From Gonocerus acuteangulatus (lineage: Eukaryota; Arthropoda; Insecta; Hemiptera; Coreidae), in assembly GCA_946811695.1 (NCBI GenBank), contig OX328124.1, forward strand, positions 58,780,459-58,844,458: a stretch of DNA of 64,000 nucleotides, read 5' to 3'. The notes beneath the pieces are model-generated. The model was not told the DNA's origin, ran no database searches, and saw only the letters and a list, made by a program, of their open reading frames with translations. Both the position numbers and the translations under genes were made by a program. Of the stretch, positions 56,501 through 64,000 are shown piece by piece (the first letter of the stretch is position 1; every line of letters begins with the position of its first letter).

Positions 56501-56941
56501 GGTCTCTCTCAGTTCTTTATCACTCAATCCTGCCACCAAGCTAGCCAGTATCATCCCTTCAGACAACCCACCAAACTCACACGAGTTTGCGGCCAATCTC
56601 AGGCGGGTCAAATAATCCCCAAATATTTCAGACTCCTCCTGAACACATACAAAGAACTTATAACGCTCATAAATCGGATTCTTTTGAGGCAAAAAATACT
56701 CATCTAAGCCTTTGATAGCATCAGCTACCTTCTCATACTTCACAGGAAAACTATTCAAAATTCTAAGGCCTTGTACCCCCAGTAAATGCTTAAAAATAGC
56801 CAATTGCCTTTTCTCACTATAGATCTCAACTGCTCCAATAGCATCCGAATATGTTAAAAATCTTTCTTTAAAAGACACCCACTCACCCGCTGGGTTCTCG
56901 CCACAGACAAGGGATACTGGTACAGGGATCAAAGACTCCAT
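53564..56941 (-). CDS. Gypsy gag-pol polyprotein with in-frame deletion
   Basis: The first ATG after the PBS is at 56941, giving about 1125 codons without stops. Domains in order: gag (WVSFKERFLTY, LLGVQGLRILNSF), zinc knuckle (CDYCGYSHEKGRC, CRKCNRKNHFERRC), protease (KIDSGAQVNVIP), RT (VRICLDPRDLNKAIKREHF, FSTLDAMSGFWQIELD, catalytic FIDD), RNase H (VSVDASQKGLGAVL, NIEKELYAVV), integrase zinc and core (HYAHQGVEKC, CDICLRY, GVDIYT, ADQGTQF, QANGQAERSI). After FVVE the frame jumps to HKSLRREML. The expected ETDHKPLE segment and the rest of RNase H are missing, removing catalytic aspartates. Lineage looks Mag/K02A2.6-like, from memory. Confidence 0.9.
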   Translation of the reverse strand: MESLIPVPVSLVCGENPAGEWVSFKERFLTYSDAIGAVEIYSEKRQLAIFKHLLGVQGLRILNSFPVKYEKVADAIKGLDEYFLPQKNPIYERYKFFVCVQEESEIFGDYLTRLRLAANSCEFGGLSEGMILASLVAGLSDKELRETLLQDRDLTLNKALEKCTVILESRARTKEMEGGQEVLYVKPVRQASGQGPAVSKGGSQVRNCDYCGYSHEKGRCPAYGKTCRKCNRKNHFERRCKEAVVSLVETGMEKSLGERYLFATEGCSKGTSDWMVKIKIKDRWMNFKIDSGAQVNVIPFQTARKWQIPIMKSNKKLSTYAGRLLNVIGRCHLDCFLKNRKYTLNFEIVDTPLSVALLGLASSIEMGLICRVDEISLDSIRQEYGDLFEGFGKMVGKCHITTDPSVMPTVRPPRRIPFTVMDKVKKELDRMEGLGVIEKVDKPADWVSSLVIAYKPNGDVRICLDPRDLNKAIKREHFQLPTVEEIAGKLKGAKYFSTLDAMSGFWQIELDQESSDLCTFSTPWGRNKFLRMAFGLSCAPEHFHREYRKIFEGLDGTDTFIDDLLVFGRTREEHDKNLERVLQRARETGVKFNVDKCKIGLREITYLGHIFSEEGMRPDARKVEAVQRLPVPTNRKDVERFLGMANYLNKFIKDFSVIAEPLRILLKKDVPWHWEDGQVKAFEKLKSAISSPPVLSYYDPNLPVIVSVDASQKGLGAVLKQSGRPLAFASKTLTETEMRYANIEKELYAVVFGCERFHMYTYGKSFVVEHKSLRREMLDKIHYAHQGVEKCKERAREVLFWPGMNNDITQMIRKCDICLRYRNSNPREPMIIQDPPQGPWQKVGVDIYTLRGVDWLLIVDYYSKFVEVVQLRSLPSGHVITSMKTVFATHGVPEEVVADQGTQFSSREFLKFAQAWDFKRTLVSPKYQQANGQAERSIQTVKKTLNKAYDAGRDVYLCLMELNNTPSQDLAAPAQLLMSRRLRGVLPAVSNHLEPCRVMDPGAVRRALRRRQEVYKEQYDRRGTRSLGDLGIGEEVLVQRTPGSTWSPATVVESLDSRPRSYRLQGEDGQQLERNRRHITRKDGDRKGGEEVEGEGEDSRAEVTEEVGHRTRSGRLVRKPQRLDL

Positions 56942-56972
56942 TCTTGATATCTTCCACTGGTTCTTAAAACCT

Positions 56973-56983
56973 CGACTGCGCCA
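56973..56983 (-). other. Gypsy primer-binding site, tRNA-Ser type
   Basis: TGGCGCAGTCG on the minus strand directly follows the 5' LTR. It matches the complement of tRNA-Ser 3' ends (CGACTGCGCCA), as used by 17.6/297-type elements. Confidence 0.8.
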
Positions 56984-57116
56984 TGTAATATAAGTTAAAA
57001 TATAGTTGCTTTCAACACTCACATTTATTGACTGATCAAAACATATGATGTAACCCTGAACTATAGAACACATGATATAATTTAACCAAGAGGTAGAAAT
57101 AAACAAATACACAACA
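56984..57116 (-). repeat. Gypsy 5' LTR
   Basis: 133 bp; on the coding strand it starts TGTTGTGTATTTG and ends ACTTATATTACA. Unusually short for Gypsy. Confidence 0.92.
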
Positions 57117-57121
57117 AGGTT
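57117..57121. repeat. 5-bp target duplication of the Gypsy element, right
   Basis: AGGTT; see 53339-53343. Confidence 0.85.
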
Positions 57122-57394
57122 TATCCTCTTTTCTGAACTGAGCCTTAATTGGGCTAAGAGTTTTATTTTGTTAAATGGAATATTGTAATGAAGATATGAT
57201 GCTCCCGTTATGTGAGTAGGTTTTATGTTATTATAGAATCTATTGAATGAACTATTGTTTACCCGATTTAGATCATATTCTAATAAGGTATTTTGAAATT
57301 GGCTGATTAGTTTGTTGAATATTGTTCTGACTAGATATGAGTTTTGTTCTTCCCAGAGATGTTTACTATTTACAGGAATTAACTCTTTCACCAC
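57122..57394 (-). pseudogene. Non-LTR retrotransposon 3' coding end, upstream half
   Basis: The minus-strand frame ends ...IKLLAQLRLSSEKRINL at the Gypsy boundary and continues in phase at 53338 (LYNKNK) once the insertion and one AGGTT are discounted. LAQLRL resembles the conserved segment before the zinc motif of non-LTR ORF2 proteins. The 5' part of the element is not recognisable further up. Confidence 0.55.
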
Positions 57395-57622
57395 CAGGTA
57401 ATCAAATAAAACATATCGTGGGCCATAAAGTACTACAATAAAAATGAAACTTAATTTAAAACTAAAATGAAATATAATAAGTAGGTATCATAATAAGAAA
57501 TCTAAAATTGTAATTTTCATTGTAATTTTTTATTGACTATTTAAATAATTTTAAGTGTTTTATAATTTTTTTTTGACTGTTTGAATGTAATTTTTGACTT
57601 ATTAACTTTCTTTTTTTACCTT

Positions 57623-57716
57623 ACTAGCTGACCCGGTGTCCCGAATAGCAGAATAAGTATTAAAAAAAATAAAGAATCGACTCTTAGGCGGTACGAAGTT
57701 CGCCGGGTCAGCTAGT
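57623..57716. mobile_element. Miniature element with Helentron-like inverted ends
   Basis: ACTAGCTGACCCGG at 57623-57636 and its exact complement at 57703-57716 enclose 66 bp. ACTAGCTGACCCGG is the terminal motif of many insect Helentron/HINE elements. A further TAAACTAGCTGCACG lies at 57796. Confidence 0.6.
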
Positions 57717-57796
57717 TTAATTAGAATTTTGTCCCCACTTATATCAAATGCGGTTATAAATATGGCATTAAAAATTATTTTATTCCATTTTTATTA

Positions 57797-58500
57797 AACT
57801 AGCTGCACGTTTATACAAGTTTATCTGGAAGCATATAAGACCAAAAATCGTAATCGCTACGATGTGTTCCGGCAGCAATTATTTCTCCTATTGACACCGC
57901 CTTATCAAAAATATCTTGAGTCTTTTTTTTTAAAAAAAAAAAAACAATTTAGTAAACTTTCAAAAGGTCACCTTAAACTTACCGAGATTTCCCAACCGTT
58001 TTCGAGATATTTAAGAAAATATACTAAAATCCCTAAACTTAACATGCCTGTTCATAAAATATTTTTTCTAATACTTCCTTCCAAACGTAACCCAAATGTT
58101 AAAGTTTTAGGATGCATAAAATATGTAGAAATTAATTTAACTTAATTCAACGATTGTAATTATTCGAAAATTAATTTGAACAACTATTTATACTACTTAT
58201 TCACTTTTCTCGAAAGCTGTTAGAGATATCGCCTTAATGGTCTCATTTGTTTCTCTACGTTAGTGAACCTACAAAAAATGTACCTGGAACCTGCAGCCGA
58301 AAAGCCGTAATTGCTACGATTTTTTATTAATGAATTTCGCCTTTCAGACAGAGTTCCGGTAGGCGGGTTCTGCTTGTTAACAAACTTGACCTTTTAAATT
58401 ATGTCAGGTATTTTTTTTACCAAATTTCATCAAAAAGGGGCGATTTTTGAGTCGACGTCATAAATGTTTTTCCTCCCTATGGGGCGAAGCTAAAAACGCA
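57797..58500 (-). repeat. Family X fragments, two in tandem
   Basis: The minus strand of 57838-58190 and 58200-58460 reads the family X blocks (TATCTCGAAAACGGTTGGG; GATGAAATTTGG; AAGGTCAAGTT) also seen at 45700 and 60500. Noncoding. Confidence 0.55.
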
Positions 58501-58911
58501 CTTGTAAAAAAAAATTATTTTGGTAAGTTAATTTATTTCCATTTCCAAGTAATTTCATATTATTCGACTCATTTTTTGTACGCTACATTCAAGAAGACAT
58601 TTACCAGAAAGAATATTTTTTATATTATTTTTTTTAACTTCGAGTCTAATGAGTATTTTTTTTATTTATTTTTTTTTTGTACATTCTTTTGTTAATGGCT
58701 ATTTAAGTAAGTGTTAAATGTAACATTCAGTTTAGTTAATGTCTTTGCCCGTAGTGTTGTTCGGTATTTTTGGGTATTCTGATAATTATCATCGTCCGAA
58801 CAATTATTTGTTTCAATTCATTCATTGATGAACGAATCTGTTTAATCTTTTTTCAAGATTTTTGTGAGAATGATCTTTGCTGCCATCATGAATCCCAGTT
58901 TGTAGTACTTA

Positions 58912-58946
<35 letters not shown>

Positions 58947-59187
58947 ATGAATGTTTTAATTAAGTAGACATTCAGTACATTATTAAAATTCATAGTGTTA
59001 ACTAACAATTTGTATAAATTCATTGTGAGATTTGAGTCAGTTGGGTCTTATATGTTCAATAATATAGTGGAGCTTGAAGTTGTTTTTATTTCTTTGTCAT
59101 TATTAGCAGATTGTTTTGTTTATTTCATTTTATTGTTGTAATATTATTATCATTACAATGTGTCGAAGTTCAATTTTAATTGTGTTA
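58501..59187. other. Unannotated T-rich sequence
   Basis: A poly(A) run of about 34 bases at 58912-58945 may be a retroelement tail. No other feature. Confidence 0.3.
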
Positions 59188-59335
59188 AATAGAGTTCTAT
59201 CAGTTACATCGTACAGAAAATAGAACAATCAGTTTGAAGTAGTAAACAAATAAAAACATTTCTTTGTTTTTATTTGTTTACTACTTCAAACTGATTGTTC
59301 TATTTTCTGTACGATGTAACTGATAGAACTCTATT
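59188..59335. repeat. Perfect palindrome, 71-bp arms, 6-nt loop
   Basis: 59188-59258 and 59265-59335 are exact inverse complements in my reading, with loop TTTCTT. No target duplication or transposon terminus is seen. It could be a hairpin RNA locus, a very young MITE or a sequencing/assembly foldback. Confidence 0.9.
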
Positions 59336-60266
59336 ATGGATTATTCGTGTGCGGCCAATTCCAAGTCTAGTCAGTTCTTCTCTTCTATTTTGAACTTAAC
59401 TAGTAGGTAAGTTTATTGTCAGTCGTCAAGTTACGCGTCTAAAAAGAGTGTAACAGTGCTATTATACTTGCCTTCCTGTTTAAATAAATACTTTATACAA
59501 CTGTTAAAGGATTGTTTAACAATGTCAAGTATTGTTATATAAATTGTCATAAACTGTAGTTATGATTTATTCAAAAAATAAACAACCAAGTTCGTCTCTA
59601 GGTAAGCTTAGTGGTTCCCGTTTTTATCCGAACGGTTTATAATGTGTCGACGTGACCGATGTAGTTTTTTTCCCTGGGTTTGTGGTGAGTTGCTTAGGCC
59701 CTCGGAGAGGGGTTGCGGTGCTGTGAAATGACTAAAAAGACAAATCGTGCCTGGTATGGGATCGGCCCACCCCTGAAGAAATGTCTGAAGAAATAGGACT
59801 GGAAGAGGAAGCGACAGGTAGCCCCCCCTCTGAATGTGGGTCGGTACACCTGCTTTGAATAGACTCTCCTTCTGTATCCTGCTGTCCTCCTCCTGTCCTG
59901 CTCTACTTTAGATATCGTATACATGCGTAACTACCGCAGCTTAACACATTATTCGTTCTACGCTGCGTTCCTAAGCGATTTTTTATGTGGCCATGCAGAT
60001 TCGCTTAAAAGTAGCTGTTAACGCTAGAACGACCTGTTCTAAGTATAAGGAATAATAGAAATCAAGATTATGCGATTTGTGAAGATCTCAGATGAAAAAG
60101 TCCTCCACGCAGGAGCTGCGTAACTACATACAATCCTCTGCAAAGTGGCTATTTGAAGAATTTGCCTAAAGTTGTCTACATAAATAAAAAATAAACATGT
60201 AGTTAATAGTTACATTCTAATAATTTTAATGAACTGTAAACCACTTTCCTTTTATTATCTTTCTTT
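59336..60266. other. Unannotated sequence
   Basis: A 76-codon minus frame at 59694-59924 is arginine-rich but unrecognised. Confidence 0.3.
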
Positions 60267-60401
60267 TTAGCGCGGTTACTCCCTATCTCCATAGGGAGAA
60301 CCCACTTATGAGGTTGACCTCATGACGCGATCCGGACGTGCCGACTAGAAACTTTCTCGTTTCAGACCCTATAGATCACGAAAATATAGGTGGCTAAAAT
60401 T

Positions 60402-60469
<68 letters not shown>

Positions 60470-61735
60470 CATCTGCTTGTCTGTTCGCGCTCTAGCAAGC
60501 TCAAAAATGGTCCGATTTTGATGAAATTTGGTACAAAAATCTGTCGTCTGATTTGAAAGGTCGAGTTCGTTAGCCAGCAGAATCCGCCTACTGGAAGATA
60601 GTGTTTATGGCGAAATTCGCGCAAAAAAATTCGTAACGCTTACGTTTTTGAGTTTATATGCTTGCAGGTACTTGTTTTATATGTTTCTTAACATAGGAAA
60701 ACGAATGAAACCATTTTCAAGGCGATATCTCTAACCGTTCCTGAGAAAAGTGGAATCAATGTTTTTGTAAGTCATTATTTTTTTGTGGGTACTTAGAATC
60801 GCGGGATTCAGTTGAAATATTTTCTACATCTTGGAAATTAATTCCACCCGATATATTTAAATGTTGGTTATATTTGGAGTAAAGGAAGTATGCGGAAACA
60901 TTTTTTTTATTAATAGACATGAAAAGTTTTCGGATCTTTATACGTGTTTCGTAAATATCTCGATAACGGTTGGGAAATCGTGGTAAGTGGAAGGTGACCA
61001 TTCGAATGCTTACTAAATTCTCTACAAAAAATGTCCTGAAGCAATATTCGATGGGGCAACGTCAATCAGAGATATAAGCGCTTAAAGCTTAAAAACTGTT
61101 AAAAAAAGTCTATTGAAACGGGTTTTCTCTTTGTTTATCTCACTTTCTAGTTGGTTGTTTCTTGTTTTAAATTGCATTTATCAGTAAAATTAGTATATTA
61201 GTTAATAAGCTAAGAAGCGGTGACAGGTTTAGGTAATAATAAGTTTGGAGTGGCTGTGGTAATCAAGATGGCTGTGGCTAATCACAGATGACGTAGTTTG
61301 TTTTGAATTCTGTCTATATAACCTTCCTCATAGCCTCCAACTGAAGTTATTGTTATTTCTCATTTTATAGAAAGATTTAACCCACGACAGAATTGAATTT
61401 TATTCGCCATAAAGCACAAATTTACAGTTGATTATAACAATAAAACGAATTTGATAGTAAAACAAGATACTTAAAATGACAATTAATTTTTGGTTGTTTA
61501 GAATAGAGCCTTCTGAGCAGTAGTCGAAGAGTAAGTACGTTTTCAGTACATAATTGTATTGACTTAATCAGCCTTCCTCAAGAATGAGGATTAAGAATTA
61601 TCCGTATTATTCAGTGTAAGTTGGCTACTGTCAGTTTCCTGTGATTTGTGATGCTAATCTATTCTATTTATTCGAGATGTACGTAACCGCGCTAAGATGA
61701 CGCAGTTCCTGCGAGTCGGTCTTTTTTTCTTTTTT
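60267..61735 (+). repeat. Family X copy
   Basis: Starts at the CTCCCTATC...ATAGGGAG pair, then GTGCCGACTAGAAA, (TA)n at 60403-60464, GGTCCGATTTTGATGAAATT, ATAACGGTTGGGAAATCGTG, and ends near CGCGCTAAGATGACGCAG and a T-run. Parallel to 45487-47235 without the internal duplication. Probably HINE-like. Confidence 0.6.
60403..60464. repeat. (TA)n microsatellite inside family X
   Basis: About 30 TA units, positioned as in 45625-45686. Confidence 0.9.
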
Positions 61736-62628
61736 TTAACATCATTGCAAATACGTAAATGTAGCTTCTTTTTTATTTGCCTGGTACTTTAATTAAAGTT
61801 TGTTTAGTTTAACATTTTAAATTTAATATGTAAGTTAAAATTATAAATATGAATTATAACCCTGTGTAAAACTATATCAAAGAAGCTCTATCACTATGTA
61901 TGTAAAATTATGTTAACTGTATATCTATGAAAAAACATGTAAAATGATCTATCATCTATCAATGTAAAAGTTAACCCGATTTAAAGCTCGTATCACCAAA
62001 GCTGCAAAGTGTTTCAACAAAAAAAATAGTTACATATGTTTACATATATTTAAGTCATTGAATTTAAAAATCTTTTTTTTTTATAAAACTATAAAACCCT
62101 CTATTGCTTATTATGTTATTGTACTTGAGTGTAGATACGCGAGTTTATTTGTTCACTTTAAAATGGTTTTAACCTCTTATTTATGAAGCTATATGATAAT
62201 TACATGTTTAGTTTTGGGTCGAAAAATGTGATTGCATATTTCTTCCTAGAACACCTTATGGAGTGCTAATTAAAAAAAAAAAGGAAACGGTTGAATGATG
62301 TAAAATCTCCAGAGGCTAATTTAGTTTGGTTTCATAGCCTCCATAACACGTGGTTCTGTAATTAATAAACTAATCAGTAGTTTCTTCATTGAAGCCGTAT
62401 GTACTTAGACCACCCAGGTTTAACGGTTCTTCCAGTAATAAATACCTTTAGTGTTATAGGTAGTTACTGACCACTGTCTTAGAGGTGTGTTTACAGTCCA
62501 CTACTACAACTCTATAACTGTATTTCTATATTCTCCTTTAAAAAAATTATTCGGTCTTCGATTTAATCATACAGGAGTACAAGTCTGCTATACATCTGCC
62601 AGACATCTTGTGGGACCCACTTTTCCTG

Positions 62629-62697
<69 letters not shown>

Positions 62698-62979
62698 TAT
62701 ATTATATTATATCTTCTAATACAGAAAATTCTCGTGTCACAGTGATGGTAACCAAACTCCTCGGAAACGGATTGACCTATTTTTATGATCTTTTGTGTGT
62801 ATATTTGGTAGAAATCAAAATAGGATGTTAACTATTTTCCATAACCCTAATTGATGGGTGGTTCACCCCAAAAAAAGTTTTTTTTTTATTTTTTTGACAA
62901 AATGTTTTATTTTTATGTTTTTATGAATTGACATTAAAAAAAATCATACAACCCTAAATTTTCACCACCAATCCCCATT
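61736..62979. other. Unannotated sequence with (TA)n
   Basis: (TA)n at 62635-62696. No gene recognised. Confidence 0.3.
62635..62696. repeat. (TA)n microsatellite
   Basis: About 30 TA units. Confidence 0.9.
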
Positions 62980-63149
62980 TTTTAAATGCGATATTATTAC
63001 TTTAATTATTTTCAACCCTTGGTGGTCGATAACTGATCAATAATCTCTCGATCAGTTTTCCCGCCAGGCGTATACCGGTGTCACTTCTCACCTAGTAAAC
63101 ACCACGGAGTAAGGATGAGAACGAAGCCGGTCCCCTGTCTTTCTCAAAC

Positions 63150-63431
63150 GATTAGCTTTCTCTTACTCCCTACACAATTTTCAGCCATTATTGTTCCCAC
63201 AGATGTGTCATTTGATTTCAATTTCCAATTAGATTGGCATTCGCAATGACAGTCTATAAGTCGCAAGGCCATACGATTTCTGTTTGTGGCTTACATTTGG
63301 GCACACCGTGTTTTTCACTCGGACAATCATTCGTGGAACGTTCTCGCGTAGGTAAGCCCTCCAGTCTGTTTGTGTTGGCTAAAGATGAACTAACCAAAAA
63401 TATTGAACACTCCATTGCACTAAAAGATTGA
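63150..63431 (+). pseudogene. Helentron/Helitron helicase C-terminus
   Basis: VPTDVSFDFQF, a one-base shift near 63225, then IRLAFAMTVYKSQGHTISVC (motif V), PCFSLGQSFVERSRVGKPSS (motif VI with SRVGKPS) and a short tail ending KTKNIE-like (LTKNIEHSIALKD) with TGA at 63429. This is the C-terminal end of a PIF1-type helicase that unwinds DNA in Helitron rolling-circle transposition. The rest of Rep/Hel is not recognisable upstream. Confidence 0.75.
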
Positions 63432-63649
63432 TTTTTTTATTGTCATAATTAGTGATAAAGATATAATTTTAAATATATTAGTTAATATAATAAATTACAG
63501 TGAATTTAAAAAATGGATGTTCGGTGTTTTGCTACTTTTATATGCCCTCATCGTTCACTCGTTCACAGCGGTCTATTTTCCTTTTAGCCATAGAACACAT
63601 CTCCACACACTTACAATAAGATAGATATTTTTTATTTGACTACCAAAAT

Positions 63650-63696
63650 AAGCACTAGAAATAATTTATATGGCAAAACAATGTTTGCCGGATCAG

Positions 63697-63697
<1 letters not shown>
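63650..63697 (-). mobile_element. Helentron terminus
   Basis: The minus strand reads TAGCTGATCCGGCAAACATT then GTTTTGCCATATAAATT, a terminus widespread in insect Helentrons. It lies about 220 bp after the helicase stop, so the two are probably one element. Confidence 0.65.

Positions 63698-63791
<94 letters not shown>
63698..63791. repeat. (TA)n/(TAGA)n microsatellite next to the Helentron end
   Basis: TA run followed by ATAGAT repeats. Confidence 0.9.
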
Positions 63792-63792
<1 letters not shown>

Positions 63793-64000
63793 GAAGAAAT
63801 ACTTTATTCTGATTCTTTGTCGACAAAGAATAATAAATAAATATACTTAGTTGAAATGTACTTGGTCAGCAAAAGATATGGGTACTGGCGTAGTTCTTGC
63901 TGAGACATGGTGGCCCTTACTTTTAATGAGGGTTTAGAGCTTACGTTCGGATCCACGTGCGGGCTGTTAACTTCAAGGCTTACATTACAAACTTTATTAT

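Larger units (their letters stand above)
53344..57116 (-). mobile_element. Ty3/Gypsy LTR retrotransposon with short LTRs, internally deleted
   Basis: Direct 133-bp LTRs (TG...CA) enclose a minus-strand gag-pol frame. On the coding strand a tRNA-Ser-type PBS directly follows the 5' LTR and a polypurine tract (AAGGAGGAAGA) directly precedes the 3' LTR. AGGTT is duplicated on both sides. The LTRs look identical apart from a SINE tail inserted in the 3' LTR, so insertion was recent. An in-frame deletion between RNase H and integrase makes it probably non-autonomous. It sits in an older non-LTR element. Confidence 0.92.

Noticed and set aside
57117..57394. Extending the Gypsy protein N-terminally to the GTG at 57394
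   Set aside because: That stretch crosses the LTR and belongs to the older non-LTR element; the Gypsy ATG at 56941 lies just after the PBS.

Overview
The window is eukaryotic, AT-rich and almost entirely made of transposable elements. The repertoire points to an arthropod, most likely an insect: an I-like non-LTR element with RNase H, BEL/Pao, a Ty3/Gypsy element primed by tRNA-Ser, hAT, pogo-like and PIF/ISL2EU-like DNA elements, Helentron/HINE ends, a Penelope-like fragment and tRNA-derived SINEs. The only host coding sequence I can support is one 66-bp exon at 38995-39060. It encodes the middle of a pleckstrin-homology domain of the MPRIP/Outspread type. The window is therefore best read as part of a very large, TE-filled intron system of that gene on the + strand. 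No species can be named from sequence alone.

Layout. 1-5925: an I-like non-LTR retrotransposon (endonuclease end, RT, RNase H, CCHC) cut by a nested antisense copy of the same family at 2182-4366 with a 13-bp target duplication, and by a short SINE-tail insertion. 5926-11959: old unannotated sequence with fragments of a dispersed noncoding family (here 'family X'). 11960-19891: a complete, young BEL/Pao element (two 630-bp LTRs differing at one base, intact 1745-codon gag-pol) inserted in a TA microsatellite. 21028-24624: a 3.6-kb foldback structure with arms of about 1.4 kb, each carrying the same GC-rich MITE, around broken pieces of an ISL2EU/PIF-like transposon. 25527-26220, 31851-32046 and 35903-36151: inverted-repeat elements. 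32947-34948: a pogo-like element hosting an A-B-A' direct-repeat composite.

38995-39060: the host exon. 39215-41030: a degenerate satellite with an embedded 145-bp minisatellite. 41794-41902: a 5S rRNA-derived sequence. 41977-42780: a HINE with five tandem units. 44236-48500: a hAT-type element (8-bp target duplication) containing a pogo-like element that in turn contains family X. 49715-50292: a Penelope-like RT remnant beside a hammerhead ribozyme motif. 52505-57394: a Helitron helicase remnant, then an older non-LTR 3' end split by a short-LTR Gypsy element with an in-frame deletion in RNase H. 59188-59335: a perfect 71-bp-arm palindrome. 62980-63791: a Helentron helicase C-terminus and terminus.

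The most notable observations are two hammerhead ribozyme motifs carrying every conserved core base (minus strand, 32261-32303 and 50246-50292), the symmetrical foldback with MITEs in both arms, the perfect hairpin at 59188, the tripled primer-binding-site module of the BEL element, and the PH-domain exon. The elements do not form a pathway. Their nesting gives a relative chronology: host sequence, then hAT, pogo-like and I-like elements, then nested insertions, then BEL and Gypsy, then SINE tails.
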